NCBI RefSeq assembly: GCF_002216065.1
Contig: NZ_CP022282.1
Coordinates: 3,038,001-3,102,000, forward strand
Length of the DNA: 64,000 bases
Source: Chryseobacterium sp. T16E-39
GTDB taxonomy: Bacteria > Bacteroidota > Bacteroidia > Flavobacteriales > Weeksellaceae
Reading direction: 5' to 3'
The notes beneath the pieces were generated by a model. That model was not told where the DNA came from and searched no databases. It saw nothing but the letters and a program-made list of their open reading frames with translations. The position numbers and the translations under genes were made by a program. Each line of letters opens with the position of its first letter. Positions within the stretch are counted from its first letter, which is position 1. Shown piece after piece: positions 24,747 to 33,815 of this stretch.

Positions 24747-26738
24747 ATGAATTTCAATCTTCACTCAGAATACAAACCAACCGGAGATCAGCCACAAGCT
24801 ATTGAAAAACTTACCGAAGGAATTGAAATCGGTGAGAAATATCAGACTTTGCTTGGGGTTACCGGATCGGGAAAAACATTTACGATAGCCAATGTTGTAA
24901 ACAATATTCAGAGGCCAACACTGGTTCTAGCCCACAATAAAACTTTGGCGGCACAGCTCTTCATGGAGTTTAAAGAGTTTTTCCCTGACAACGCTGTTGA
25001 GTATTTTGTAAGTTATTATGATTATTACCAACCAGAAGCATATATTGCCACTACAGGAACTTATATTGAGAAAGATCTGAGCATCAATGAAGAAGTGGAA
25101 AAATTACGTCTTTCTGCAACTGCAAGTTTGCTTTCCGGAAGAAGAGATGTATTAATTGTTGCTTCTGTTTCATGCATCTATGGTATTGGAAACCCTACTG
25201 AATTTCACAAATCACTTATCTCGATTGGAATTGGAGAAAAAGTGACCCGGACAGCCCTTCTACATTCTCTTGTCAGTGCTTTATACGCAAGAACGCTCAA
25301 TGAGTTTCAAAGAGGAACCTTCAGGGTGAAAGGAGATGTTATTGATGTTTTCCCTGCATATGCAGACGACGCTGTAAGAATCCAGTTTTTTGGTGATGAG
25401 ATTGAAAAAATTCAAAGTTTCGATCCTGTTACGGGAAATGTTACTTCTAATTTTGAACAAATCCAGATCTATCCTGCCAATCTTTTCGTTACCTCAAAGG
25501 AAACCTTAAACGGAGCGATTAGAAACATCCAGGATGACATGGTAAAACAGGTAGACTTTTTCAGTTCGGTTGACAAACCCCTGGAAGCAAAAAGACTGCA
25601 GGAAAGAACAGAGCTCGATCTTGAAATGATCAAAGAATTGGGCTATTGTTCAGGAATTGAAAATTATTCAAGATATCTTGATGGGAGACAGCCTGGCTCA
25701 CGCCCTTTCTGCCTGATTGATTATTTTCCTAAAGACTTTCTCATGGTCATTGACGAAAGCCATGTAACAGTTCCTCAGGTTCACGCGATGTATGGTGGTG
25801 ACAGAAGTAGAAAAGAAGCCCTTGTAGAATACGGTTTCCGTTTACCGGCCGCAATGGATAACAGGCCTTTGAAATTTGCTGAATTTGAAACGATGCAGAA
25901 TCAGGTGATCTATGTTTCCGCAACTCCCGCAGATTATGAATTAGAAAAAACAGGAGGAGCTTATATTGAACAAATCATTCGACCTACAGGACTTTTAGAT
26001 CCCATAATTGAAGTGAGACCATCATTAAATCAGATTGATGATCTTATGGAAGAAATCCATAAGAGAGCTGCTGATGATGAAAGAGTCTTAGTGACTACCT
26101 TAACTAAAAAAATGGCAGAAGAACTCACGAAATATTTTACAAAATTTGGAATCAGAACAAGATACATCCATTCGGATGTTGAAACTCTGGAGCGTATTCA
26201 AATTATGCAAGATTTAAGGCTTGGCGTTTTTGATGTTTTAATCGGTGTAAACCTCTTGAGAGAAGGATTGGATTTACCCGAAGTTTCATTGGTTGCCATT
26301 TTAGATGCTGACAAAGAAGGAATGCTAAGAAGCAGAAGATCAATGATTCAGACGGTTGGGCGTGCTGCGAGAAACATTAATGGTAAGGCCATCCTGTATG
26401 CGGATAAGATGACAAAATCAATGCAGGCCACCATCGATGAAACAGAATACCGCCGTGCAAAACAGATGCAGCATAATACAGATAATGGTTTGGTTCCAAC
26501 TGCTTTAAATAAAAAGATCTCGGAAAATCTGGTGGGCCGAAGCAAAGACTTTCCCGATTCAAAATATACCCAAAAAGAAATCATACAAAAAGTTGCTGAA
26601 ACAAAAGCAAATTACGCTACAGAAGACATCGAAAAGATGATTGAACAAAAGCAAAAAGAAATGGAAGCCGCTGCGAAAAATCTTGATTTCATAAAAGCAG
26701 CAAAACTGCGTGATGAAATCGCAGGTTTGAAAAATTAA
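24747..26738 (+). CDS. uvrB: Excinuclease ABC subunit UvrB
   Basis: A 663-residue helicase-fold protein of nucleotide excision repair. Walker A is GVTGSGKT at residues 37-44. The DNA-clamping beta-hairpin region has YYDYYQPEAYIATTGTYIEK, and the helicase motifs DESHVTVPQVHAMYGGD and VGRAARNINGK are intact. The C-terminal UVR/UvrC-binding helix-hairpin (MEAAAKNLDFIKAAKLRDEI) is present. Length and motifs match the family fully. It appears to be transcribed with the small membrane protein gene 12 bp downstream. Confidence 0.98.
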   Translation: MNFNLHSEYKPTGDQPQAIEKLTEGIEIGEKYQTLLGVTGSGKTFTIANVVNNIQRPTLVLAHNKTLAAQLFMEFKEFFPDNAVEYFVSYYDYYQPEAYIATTGTYIEKDLSINEEVEKLRLSATASLLSGRRDVLIVASVSCIYGIGNPTEFHKSLISIGIGEKVTRTALLHSLVSALYARTLNEFQRGTFRVKGDVIDVFPAYADDAVRIQFFGDEIEKIQSFDPVTGNVTSNFEQIQIYPANLFVTSKETLNGAIRNIQDDMVKQVDFFSSVDKPLEAKRLQERTELDLEMIKELGYCSGIENYSRYLDGRQPGSRPFCLIDYFPKDFLMVIDESHVTVPQVHAMYGGDRSRKEALVEYGFRLPAAMDNRPLKFAEFETMQNQVIYVSATPADYELEKTGGAYIEQIIRPTGLLDPIIEVRPSLNQIDDLMEEIHKRAADDERVLVTTLTKKMAEELTKYFTKFGIRTRYIHSDVETLERIQIMQDLRLGVFDVLIGVNLLREGLDLPEVSLVAILDADKEGMLRSRRSMIQTVGRAARNINGKAILYADKMTKSMQATIDETEYRRAKQMQHNTDNGLVPTALNKKISENLVGRSKDFPDSKYTQKEIIQKVAETKANYATEDIEKMIEQKQKEMEAAAKNLDFIKAAKLRDEIAGLKN

Positions 26739-26749
26739 ATGCAGCAAGA

Positions 26750-27121
26750 ATGGAAACAATCATCATTATATGCGGAATATATTCTTTAATACTTGGTGTG
26801 TTTCATCTATTTTTTTGGAAATTTTTTAATTGGAAGAAAGATTTGATTAAACTCTCCCCCGTTAACAGGGGAATTATGCAAATCTTAAATATTCAGATGA
26901 TTTTCGTTTTCTTCGCGACTGGACTATTATGCCTTTATTTTAATAAAGAAATAATAGAAACAAGCTTGGGCAGATGGTTTCTTTTAGCCAATTCTGGATT
27001 CTGGGCTTTAAGAATAATTAATCGGTTTCTCTTTTTAAGAATCAACGATTACAGAGTTCACCTTTTAACGTTTGCTTTCTTTATTGGATGTATTCTCTTT
27101 TTAATTCCCGTAATGTATTGA
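26750..27121 (+). CDS. Small four-helix membrane protein of unknown function
   Basis: A 123-residue protein made almost entirely of four hydrophobic helices (around residues 4-24, 42-64, 75-97 and 102-122), with short charged loops. I do not recognise the family. It starts 12 bp after uvrB and is probably read from the same transcript, but a link to DNA repair is not implied. A convergent gene follows. Confidence 0.7.
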   Translation: METIIIICGIYSLILGVFHLFFWKFFNWKKDLIKLSPVNRGIMQILNIQMIFVFFATGLLCLYFNKEIIETSLGRWFLLANSGFWALRIINRFLFLRINDYRVHLLTFAFFIGCILFLIPVMY

Positions 27122-27131
27122 AATAAAAAAT

Positions 27132-27156
27132 TGGCAGTATTTTTTGATACCGCCAT
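27132..27156 (-). terminator. Terminator of the lipoprotein/beta-barrel pair
   Basis: A TGGC-x-GTAT / ATAC-x-GCCA stem, with a T run on the minus strand, lies between convergent genes. Confidence 0.6.
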
Positions 27157-27163
27157 CTCTTTC

Positions 27164-27736
27164 TTAGTTGAAGAAATAAGTTAGCCCAATTCTGTAAACA
27201 TCTCTGCGCGCTTGATAATAAGTTAGTGCTAATTGGTCAAATTGTTTAGTAAATCCTTTCGAGAAATTTCCTTCTACAAGAAAACGTTTAGAGATTTTAT
27301 AATCCAATCCAATATCACCACTTATTCCAAATCTTCTGCGAAAAAAATAAAGATTATTATATTGTTCATCTGGAATATAATTTAATTTAGGCCCTGCCAG
27401 AAATGAAAAATTCTTATAAAAATTATACTTAAAATAGAGAGGTAACTCTATAAAAGTAACAGATTCGGTGTAAGAAATAATTGAAGAGACCTGTATATAA
27501 AATTTTTGAGAAATTTGTTTTTCCAATATAACTCCAACATAAGCTTCGTCAATTATATCACTTGTATATCCCGAAGAATTTCCATTTTCATCAATGGCAT
27601 TAACACTAGAATAATTCCAGCCTGCTTTTACTCCAAACCTTACTGGATATCTTTGCGAATAAATAACAATTGACAACAACAAAAATAGAATATTGAGGGA
27701 TTTCCCCTCAATATTCAGACTATTAATATACTTCAT
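27164..27736 (-). CDS. Outer-membrane beta-barrel protein (porin-family-like)
   Basis: A 190-residue protein from the ATG at 27736. The longer frame from 27781 has 15 polar residues before the signal peptide. After a signal ending near IVIYSQ, eight amphipathic strands are visible (RFGVKAGWNYSSV, FSFLAGPKLNY, VYRIGLTYFF), as in the OMP_b-brl_2/PorT-like class. Its start codon overlaps the end of the upstream lipoprotein gene by 14 bp, suggesting translational coupling. The function is unknown. Confidence 0.75.
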   Translation of the reverse strand: MKYINSLNIEGKSLNILFLLLSIVIYSQRYPVRFGVKAGWNYSSVNAIDENGNSSGYTSDIIDEAYVGVILEKQISQKFYIQVSSIISYTESVTFIELPLYFKYNFYKNFSFLAGPKLNYIPDEQYNNLYFFRRRFGISGDIGLDYKISKRFLVEGNFSKGFTKQFDQLALTYYQARRDVYRIGLTYFFN

Positions 27737-28925
27737 TTTGATACGAATTTCCCTCCTGTTTGTGCACACTAAAGAACTCATCTTGTTTTACTGAAATATC
27801 TCCTATGATATAACTTCTTTCCTTAATTTTCTTCCTCCTTTTTTCTTTACCGGTTAATGGCTCATTCCCAAAATCAGTACATTGTACCGGAATAGACGTT
27901 TTCCCATAATATCCGGTAAAAATAGTAGCTCTGAATCTTTTCCATTTACCTTTTTTCTTACCAAAAGATTTTGTAAAGGTCTTCATGAGGGTGGTTCCAG
28001 AAGTATTTGGAAATTTAGCATCTTTCAGTTTGTGTTTCCATAATATTCTTCTTTCAGAACTAAATAAGTGCTGTCCTTTATTTTTCACGCCGTCGCGACA
28101 ACTTACGGATTGTGACGATGAAGGATTTGTCACAGTAATAGTATAGTTTATCTCTCTAAATGGTTTTAATCCTCCAACTACCTGATCTTTCGTTGCCCCT
28201 CCTATATTTATCGGCTGCTGGGTTGGATTGCTGATAGTATTTAGCGCAGTTAATACTGCAATTGTTGTATTCACATTTGTAATAGGAAAGCTTACATATC
28301 CCCAATCATATCTTTTATATAAAGTATATCCACTTTTACAATCCCCAACTATAAACTCAGAGCCCAAGCTTAATAAAGCCCTTTCAGTTTCATCATCAAT
28401 ATAATATTCATCTGGCGACGTGTCTAAGTTCCACATTCCATCTCCTTGCTGAGCTATCCAGGCATTATCCAATCCTAATATATGCTGTCTTAAAGAACAA
28501 AAATCCAATTCTCTTTCAAAATCTACTAAAGGCTTATTTTCATCAAATGAAATAGATTCTGCATAATCATCAGCTTCAACATCTGTCATGTTTATTGTCT
28601 GTTGATCAAAGTCATCATTATATCCTTCAATTTTCTTATCCAGTAAAAGAATAGCCTCTTCATAGCTTTTAAGAGTAGGAAAAATTAAAATATTGTTCTT
28701 ACATGTTGTGGAAACACCATTATCAAGATAAACCGAATTTACGCCAGAGATCATTGAGCTCTCAACTTTAGAATCAAAATAATCACAAGGAGAATCTTTT
28801 GAGCTCCTTTTTAATAAAGATTTATCAAGAGTTTTACCGTTATCCCTTTCTAAATCAGAAGAGCAAGAATAAAATAACGAACCTGCAATAAAGCTCATTA
28901 CAATCATTAAATAATTTTTTTTCAT
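27723..28925 (-). CDS. Putative lipoprotein of unknown family
   Basis: A 400-residue protein from the ATG at 28925. The frame from 28982 adds 19 residues before a good lipoprotein signal (MKKNYLMIVMSFIAGSLFYSC, Cys21 of the short form). The mature protein has a Cys pair (SPCDYF, STTCKN), a DNA segment spelling acidic repeats around DDFDQQ, and a basic C-terminal part (KGKWKRF, KEKRRKKIKER). I recognise no domain. It is translationally coupled to the beta-barrel gene behind it, so the two probably act together at the outer membrane. Confidence 0.65.
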   Translation of the reverse strand: MKKNYLMIVMSFIAGSLFYSCSSDLERDNGKTLDKSLLKRSSKDSPCDYFDSKVESSMISGVNSVYLDNGVSTTCKNNILIFPTLKSYEEAILLLDKKIEGYNDDFDQQTINMTDVEADDYAESISFDENKPLVDFERELDFCSLRQHILGLDNAWIAQQGDGMWNLDTSPDEYYIDDETERALLSLGSEFIVGDCKSGYTLYKRYDWGYVSFPITNVNTTIAVLTALNTISNPTQQPINIGGATKDQVVGGLKPFREINYTITVTNPSSSQSVSCRDGVKNKGQHLFSSERRILWKHKLKDAKFPNTSGTTLMKTFTKSFGKKKGKWKRFRATIFTGYYGKTSIPVQCTDFGNEPLTGKEKRRKKIKERSYIIGDISVKQDEFFSVHKQEGNSYQNEVY

Positions 28926-29240
28926 ATAAATGTTTTCAAGCAATATATAGACAAAAAAACATTTAAAACAAGACCAACTCACTGAATCATACTTAATTAA
29001 AACATAAAACTCTCATTCAAGTGATAAAATACGTTTTACTTTCAAAATCCAAGAATAATATAAATTTATATGATATCATTTAAATAGACAAAAAGAACAT
29101 TTGCAATCATTTTATCGTTTAATTTAATGCTTATTATATATTCCCGACTTCAAACAAGTGCTCCCTTACTTTTATTGAATCATTGTATGTAAATATGAAA
29201 ACCAAAGATTGAAATCAAAAAATCAATATATTTTAAACAC
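28926..29240. other. Gene-free stretch upstream of the lipoprotein gene
   Basis: AT-rich sequence of about 315 bp. I see no coding frame, RNA gene or convincing -7 box on either strand. Confidence 0.5.
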
Positions 29241-29271
29241 AAAAAAGCTGCTTAAAATTTAGGCAGCTTTA
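29241..29271 (-). terminator. Terminator downstream of the cupin gene operon
   Basis: On the minus strand, AAAGCTGCCTAAA pairs with TTTAAGCAGCTTT-like sequence, followed by a T run. It lies about 160 bp beyond the cupin stop. Confidence 0.75.
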
Positions 29272-29428
29272 TAACAATATTCTTTAATTTTTATTGATCT
29301 TTATTTTATGACAGATAATTTATTTTTTTCAAATCTATACTTACATTTGAAAAGTAGCGAAATTTGTGATCATAGCATTAAAAAATTAGTGCACCCGCAC
29401 ATTCCTTCATAAACATTTACTTAATAAC
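29272..29428. other. Gap between the cupin gene and its terminator, with opposed -7 boxes
   Basis: CAAATCTA at 29330-29337 reads TAGATTTG on the minus strand, and TACATTTG at 29342-29349 is on the plus strand. Both fit TAnnTTTG. A minus-strand transcript from here would be roughly 60-90 nt long and end at the hairpin at 29241. No ORF is visible. Confidence 0.3.
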
Positions 29429-29908
29429 TTAATGCGTAAATTCTTCGATTACTTCTTTCAAACTGGGATATTCTTGTAATAACACATCTCTATCTGCCAA
29501 TTCGAAGTCTAAAAAATCAAATCCGGGAGCAACAGTACAGCTCACTAATGAATATCCATTACCTCCTAAAATTTTAGCCCCAAACCATAAATTCGCTTCA
29601 ATTTTTAACTGAGGAACCTCTCCGTTTTCTAAAGAATTTCCTAATAAGACGGTATGCAATTCTCCATTTTTAATAAAGACAATCTCCAAAGGCTCTCCCT
29701 GGTGAAAAAACCACAATTCATCAGACTTGATTCGATGAAAAGATGACTTTTTTTTATTTTCCAGCAAATAATAAATAGCAGTGCTTACATTCCTTACCTC
29801 ACCTCCTTCTAAAGCCAACGTCTGCTCACTCCTGTAAGTTTCTTTAAAATAGCCTCCTTCTGGATGTGGCTCCAATTTCAAAATATCAACTAGCTTTTTA
29901 TAATCCAT
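29429..29908 (-). CDS. Cupin domain-containing protein (DUF985)
   Basis: A 159-residue cytoplasmic cupin. The start LKLEPHPEGGYFKETYRS, the middle SSFHRIKSDELWFFHQGEPLEI and the end TVAPGFDFLDFELADR are signatures of the DUF985 cupin_5 family. The function of this family is unsettled; epimerase-like or metal-binding roles have been proposed. It is the last gene of a minus-strand group and lies 9 bp after the DUF3820 gene. Confidence 0.88.
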   Translation of the reverse strand: MDYKKLVDILKLEPHPEGGYFKETYRSEQTLALEGGEVRNVSTAIYYLLENKKKSSFHRIKSDELWFFHQGEPLEIVFIKNGELHTVLLGNSLENGEVPQLKIEANLWFGAKILGGNGYSLVSCTVAPGFDFLDFELADRDVLLQEYPSLKEVIEEFTH

Positions 29909-29917
29909 CTGTTTATA

Positions 29918-30172
29918 TTAAAATTTATGAACTTTATTTTTAGGTGCTCCATATACCTGTCTAATGGGTGTAAGTAAATCCATTAAACCATTTAATTTGA
30001 TTTCATATATGGTAGAAAGCTGCATTCCCAATTTTCCCTTTGGCATTCCCTGTCTGTAAAACCATTCGAGATAACTTATTGGCAAATCAGCCAGTATTGT
30101 TCCTTCATACTTTCCAAAAGGCATCTTTACAACACAAATCTCCTTTAATATTTCTGAGTTTATTCCTTCCAC
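29918..30172 (-). CDS. DUF3820 family protein
   Basis: An 84-residue cytoplasmic protein. VVKMPFGKYEGTILADLPISYLEWFYRQG and KGKLGMQLSTIYEIKLNGL are the defining segments of DUF3820, also called putative quorum-sensing-regulated virulence factor. The name comes from distant Pseudomonas members and says little about function here. It lies 3 bp after the AI-2E-family transporter gene, so it is cotranscribed. Confidence 0.85.
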   Translation of the reverse strand: MEGINSEILKEICVVKMPFGKYEGTILADLPISYLEWFYRQGMPKGKLGMQLSTIYEIKLNGLMDLLTPIRQVYGAPKNKVHKF

Positions 30173-30175
30173 AAT

Positions 30176-31267
30176 TTATACTATTAAATCAATTTTATTT
30201 TCTACATCGTCATCATCATCCGGTAATTTCAGGTCAGGATGCGTTTCAGTATCTGAAAATTCATTTCTATACACCTGAACAAGCAATAGGGTCAGCGAGA
30301 TCAAAATAGGCCCGAAAATCAATCCCATAAAACCAAAAAGGTTCATCCCCATAATAATACCGAATACCGTATTAAGAGGATGGATATCTTCCAGTTTTTT
30401 CAATAAAGTAAAACGAAGTAAATTATCCGTCAACCCAACTACAACAAGGCAATAGGCAGCCAGTCCAAGACCAGGTCCTGTATCTCCAACCGCTATCATA
30501 TAAATACATACGGGAACATAAACGATGGCAGCGCCCACAACAGGAATCATAGATCCTGCAGCAGTCAGCGCAAAAAGTAAAACAGGACTTGGTGCACCAA
30601 AAACAAAATACCCAATTAACGCTACAACACCTTGCCCGATTGCTACAACAGGAATTCCTATTGCATTGGCTATAATCAGCTTTCTCATTTTATCCCCGAT
30701 CAAAGAGACGTTAGCTCTTTTTAGCGGAGCAGATGATGTAAGTATTTTTTCAAATAATCTCGGTTTTTCAAGCATAAAGTAAAGAATGAAATACATGGAC
30801 ATGATCACAGTGAGGGTATTAAAAGTCCCGCTTAATGCAATCGTAGAGATTTTTCCTACCGAACCTTTTACCTTATCCATATTCTCTTTACTTAGGATAT
30901 CAAATCCAAATTTAGTATCAATATAGGTATGTATTTTTTCTAAAAATATATTGAACTTTGCCATATATGCCTGTGCATTCCCCAGCTTGTCTATCAAAAG
31001 ATCGGCAATAAAATAAATCGGCAAAATCAGAATAACCAAACTAGCCAACATTAAAACAAATGACGCCAGCCAAGGTTTCCAATTTTTAACTTCCTGCAGA
31101 TAAAAATTATACTTGCGGCATACTACATAAATTGTAATTGCACCCAATACTGAAGGAATGAAAAGTGCCAGGTTAAAACAAATCAGTCCTGCCAACACCA
31201 AAATAATAACAAGCAGGAAAACCTGCTTTATTGCAACACCGCTTATTTGTTTTTCTTTATTTATCAT
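30176..31267 (-). CDS. AI-2E family transporter (TqsA/PerM-like)
   Basis: A 363-residue membrane protein with about eight helices. The central ALIGYFVFGAPSPVLLFALTAAGSMIPVVGAAIVYVP and the GLTDNLLRFTLL and FGIIMGMNLFGFMGLIFGPI segments are typical of the AI-2E/PerM exporter family. Substrates vary between members, including ions and small molecules, and autoinducer-2 export is not established for this one. An acidic tail (DDDDDVENK) ends it. It is preceded by a membrane-protein gene with a 2-bp gap. Confidence 0.9.
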   Translation of the reverse strand: MINKEKQISGVAIKQVFLLVIILVLAGLICFNLALFIPSVLGAITIYVVCRKYNFYLQEVKNWKPWLASFVLMLASLVILILPIYFIADLLIDKLGNAQAYMAKFNIFLEKIHTYIDTKFGFDILSKENMDKVKGSVGKISTIALSGTFNTLTVIMSMYFILYFMLEKPRLFEKILTSSAPLKRANVSLIGDKMRKLIIANAIGIPVVAIGQGVVALIGYFVFGAPSPVLLFALTAAGSMIPVVGAAIVYVPVCIYMIAVGDTGPGLGLAAYCLVVVGLTDNLLRFTLLKKLEDIHPLNTVFGIIMGMNLFGFMGLIFGPILISLTLLLVQVYRNEFSDTETHPDLKLPDDDDDVENKIDLIV

Positions 31268-31269
31268 AA

Positions 31270-31995
31270 TTATTTAAACATTATTTGCCTTGGTTTTCCC
31301 AAGAAAGCACAATAGGCAGAATACATAACCACCATAATAAATGGGGCTGTTATAATAAGACCGATCCCACAAAGCACTACACCCGCTACCGATATTAAAA
31401 TTCCGACAAGAGTAGTCCCAAGGAAAATCCCGTAATTCTCTTTTGCAATATTGAAAGATTTCCCAAGAGCTTCCGTGGCAGAAGCATTTTCAAACAGCAG
31501 AATTGGATATCCCAGAAGTAACAAAGGATAAACAAAGAAAAATGGCAAAAAGCAAATAGAAAGAGCTACACTGGATATAACCCCAGATAATAAACTGTAA
31601 ATCAATATATTTACAAAATTCTGACGATATCCGATAAATAGATCTGAAAATTCAATTGGATTCTTCGTATTGTATTTATTTACAATGAAGATCAGGCCTA
31701 CATATAGAGGCGCCAGAAGAATACCTAATAATCCAGACAGAGTAAGATACAAGGAAAACCCGGGAGCATTCCAATAGCTGAATCCACTTCCTGCATCTCT
31801 CATTTCTTCTACCATAGATGCAGAATTAAAACCTGAGACTGACTGAATAACAATCCCCCCGATAATGTATATTATCATTGCAACAATAGCATAAAGGAAA
31901 ACCCCTTTATACATTTCGAAAGCATGCGAAATAATTGAGCCCGTATCTCTATTGGGAACGGAGCCTTGCTGATCAAATTCGTCGAATCCAGACAT
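31270..31995 (-). CDS. Multi-helix membrane protein of unknown function (paralog A)
   Basis: A 241-residue protein with six predicted helices after a polar N-terminus (MSGFDEFDQQG). The pattern GDLF/SDLFIGY, PLLLLGYPILLFENASATEALGKSFNIAKENYG and ITAPFIMVVMYSAYCAFLG resembles DUF975-like membrane proteins. Relatives in Flavobacteria have been labelled beta-carotene 15,15'-monooxygenase, a name I do not accept because no metal ligands are present. It is cotranscribed with the AI-2E-family gene. Confidence 0.7.
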   Translation of the reverse strand: MSGFDEFDQQGSVPNRDTGSIISHAFEMYKGVFLYAIVAMIIYIIGGIVIQSVSGFNSASMVEEMRDAGSGFSYWNAPGFSLYLTLSGLLGILLAPLYVGLIFIVNKYNTKNPIEFSDLFIGYRQNFVNILIYSLLSGVISSVALSICFLPFFFVYPLLLLGYPILLFENASATEALGKSFNIAKENYGIFLGTTLVGILISVAGVVLCGIGLIITAPFIMVVMYSAYCAFLGKPRQIMFK

Positions 31996-32066
31996 TGTTT
32001 AGTTTTTTTAATGTTTTACCAAATTTAATTTTTTTTGATAAAAAAAGCATTAAACAAAGCTAAATT

Positions 32067-32789
32067 TTAATTTTTTTCCGAAAAAACAGTCTTATACAGT
32101 GAATATATAATAGCATTCCAAAATGGAAAAGTAAACAACCCGCCTACCAGAAATAAAGCAAATCCCACATATCTGAATATAAATGCAACGATAACGCAGA
32201 CCATTATTTCTACAAAATACATCTTCAGAGCCTTAAAGTTCAAAGTAATCGCTTCAAAAATTCTTTTATCCGTAAAAAACATCAATGGAGCTACAAAAAC
32301 AGTAACAAGAACCCAAACAATACCAAGGATAATGGTTTGCGCAGTAAGTAGATAAACAAAAAACCAAAACAGGAAATAGCTGACATATTTGAAGAAATTA
32401 ATCCCATTATATCCGACGAACAAGTCTCCAATTTCAATTTTCTCATTAAGATCCATCTTTCTGAAAATCTGAAAAAGCCCAAGGTTTAAAGGATAAAGAA
32501 AAACAATTGTTCCCAATATAGCATAGCTGAAATTCTGATATTCTTTGGTTGCACTTATAGCTGCCACTTTTTCCATGTAAGCTTTAGTTCCTAACTTAAA
32601 AGCTTCCGCCAGTTCCTGATTTTGCTCCCAGATCCCAAATCTTGAAGCGAAGAAAAACATTCCTGTAAAAAATATCGCAAAGTAAATGATGGAAAACATC
32701 AGTTGAAAAATAAGAGTTTTATTCCAGTAGAAAAATGCCTGCTTCAATATAAAATCAATTCCCGGTTTCTGAGGATATTTGTTCTCCAT
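32067..32789 (-). CDS. Multi-helix membrane protein of unknown function (paralog B)
   Basis: A 240-residue protein with six predicted helices, distantly related to the gene downstream. Shared landmarks are the IGDLFVGY loop, the APLMFFTDKRIFEAITLNFKALK segment (matching LLFENASATEALGKSFNIAKENY) and the C-terminal aromatic helix. It begins MENKYPQKPGIDFILKQAFFY and has a -7 box on the minus strand at 32813-32806 (TACTTTTG). It starts the minus-strand group that ends with the cupin gene. Its role is unknown. Confidence 0.7.
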   Translation of the reverse strand: MENKYPQKPGIDFILKQAFFYWNKTLIFQLMFSIIYFAIFFTGMFFFASRFGIWEQNQELAEAFKLGTKAYMEKVAAISATKEYQNFSYAILGTIVFLYPLNLGLFQIFRKMDLNEKIEIGDLFVGYNGINFFKYVSYFLFWFFVYLLTAQTIILGIVWVLVTVFVAPLMFFTDKRIFEAITLNFKALKMYFVEIMVCVIVAFIFRYVGFALFLVGGLFTFPFWNAIIYSLYKTVFSEKN

Positions 32790-32799
32790 GTAAAAATAT

Positions 32800-32833
32800 T
32801 TTGTGCAAAAGTAAACATCAATAAGTACTTTTG
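32800..32833 (+). promoter_or_regulatory. pabB promoter, overlapping a divergent -7 box
   Basis: On the plus strand TTTG (32800-32803), a 22-bp spacer and TACTTTTG (32826-32833) precede pabB. On the minus strand TACTTTTG (32813-32806) serves the membrane-protein gene. The plus box ends exactly 4 nt before the ATG at 32838. Confidence 0.6.
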
Positions 32834-32837
32834 TCGA

Positions 32838-33815
32838 ATGTTTTCAGTGAATCATCAAAAATTTATCAAAATGGACGAGCTTTCCCTCGAGAAGACGCCC
32901 TTTTTTTTCATCATCGACTTCCTTTGTGAGAATGTTGAAATATACCTCGAAAATGAAATTGAAAAATCAGGCTTATTAATTGATTTTCAATCATTTTCAA
33001 CATCAAAAACAAACAACAAACTCACTAAAAAAATTGAATGGAAATCTTATCCCGAAACTTTACAAAGCTTCAAAACAGGATTTGACAAAGTTCAGAAAAA
33101 TATTCACCGTGGAGATTCTTATTTAGTTAATTATACTAGAAAAACTAAAATAGAAACAAATTTATCCTTAGAAGAGATATTTCTTCACTCTGATGCGAAA
33201 TATAAAGTTTTTTATAAAGATTTTTTCGTATTTTTTTCTCCAGAAACTTTCGTAAAGATCATTGACGATAAAATTTCTACATATCCAATGAAAGGAACGA
33301 TTGATGCTTCAGTAGAAAATGCAAAGGAAACCCTGAAGAATGATAAAAAAGAAAAAGCGGAGCATTATACCGTCGTGGATTTACTGCGAAATGATCTTAG
33401 CATGGTATCAGATGATGTGACTGTAGATCAGTTTCAACATATCGATCTTATTAAGACCCAGCAGAAGGACCTCTATGCCATGAGTTCTGAAATTGTTGGA
33501 AATATAAAACCTGAGTTTAAAGGGAAAATAGGAAGTATTATGAAAAAACTACTTCCTGCAGGTTCTATTTTAGGGGCACCAAAGCTAAAAACCCTGGAAA
33601 TCATTCTGGAGGCCGAGGCATATCAAAGAGGATATTATACCGGCGTTTGTGGCTGGTTTGATGGTAAAAATGTTGACAGTTGTGTTATGATCCGTTTTAT
33701 TGAAAAGGATAATGACACTTTATATTTCAAAAGCGGAGGCGGAATTACGCATATGAGCAAATTAGAAGATGAGTATCAGGAAATGAAAAACAAAATTTAT
33801 GTTCCAATTTATTGA
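32838..33815 (+). CDS. pabB: Aminodeoxychorismate synthase component I
   Basis: A 325-residue member of the chorismate-binding family. It is short, lacking the long N-terminal domain of TrpE. PMKGTIDAS contains the active-site Lys (residue 152 from this start) that separates PabB (PIKGT) from anthranilate synthases (PIAGT). RGDSYLVNYTRKT, HYTVVDLLRNDLS, AGSILGAPKLKTLE and YYTGVCGWFDG are also typical. It makes 4-amino-4-deoxychorismate for folate. The start is taken at 32838, 4 nt after the -7 box; ATG at 32871 is a possible alternative. The longer frame from 32703 crosses the promoter and is rejected. It overlaps the next gene by 17 bp. Confidence 0.9.
   Translation: MFSVNHQKFIKMDELSLEKTPFFFIIDFLCENVEIYLENEIEKSGLLIDFQSFSTSKTNNKLTKKIEWKSYPETLQSFKTGFDKVQKNIHRGDSYLVNYTRKTKIETNLSLEEIFLHSDAKYKVFYKDFFVFFSPETFVKIIDDKISTYPMKGTIDASVENAKETLKNDKKEKAEHYTVVDLLRNDLSMVSDDVTVDQFQHIDLIKTQQKDLYAMSSEIVGNIKPEFKGKIGSIMKKLLPAGSILGAPKLKTLEIILEAEAYQRGYYTGVCGWFDGKNVDSCVMIRFIEKDNDTLYFKSGGGITHMSKLEDEYQEMKNKIYVPIY

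Noticed and set aside
31270..32789. Beta-carotene 15,15'-monooxygenase label for the two membrane proteins
   Set aside because: This name circulates for relatives, but no iron ligands or enzyme fold are visible; both are plain multi-helix membrane proteins.
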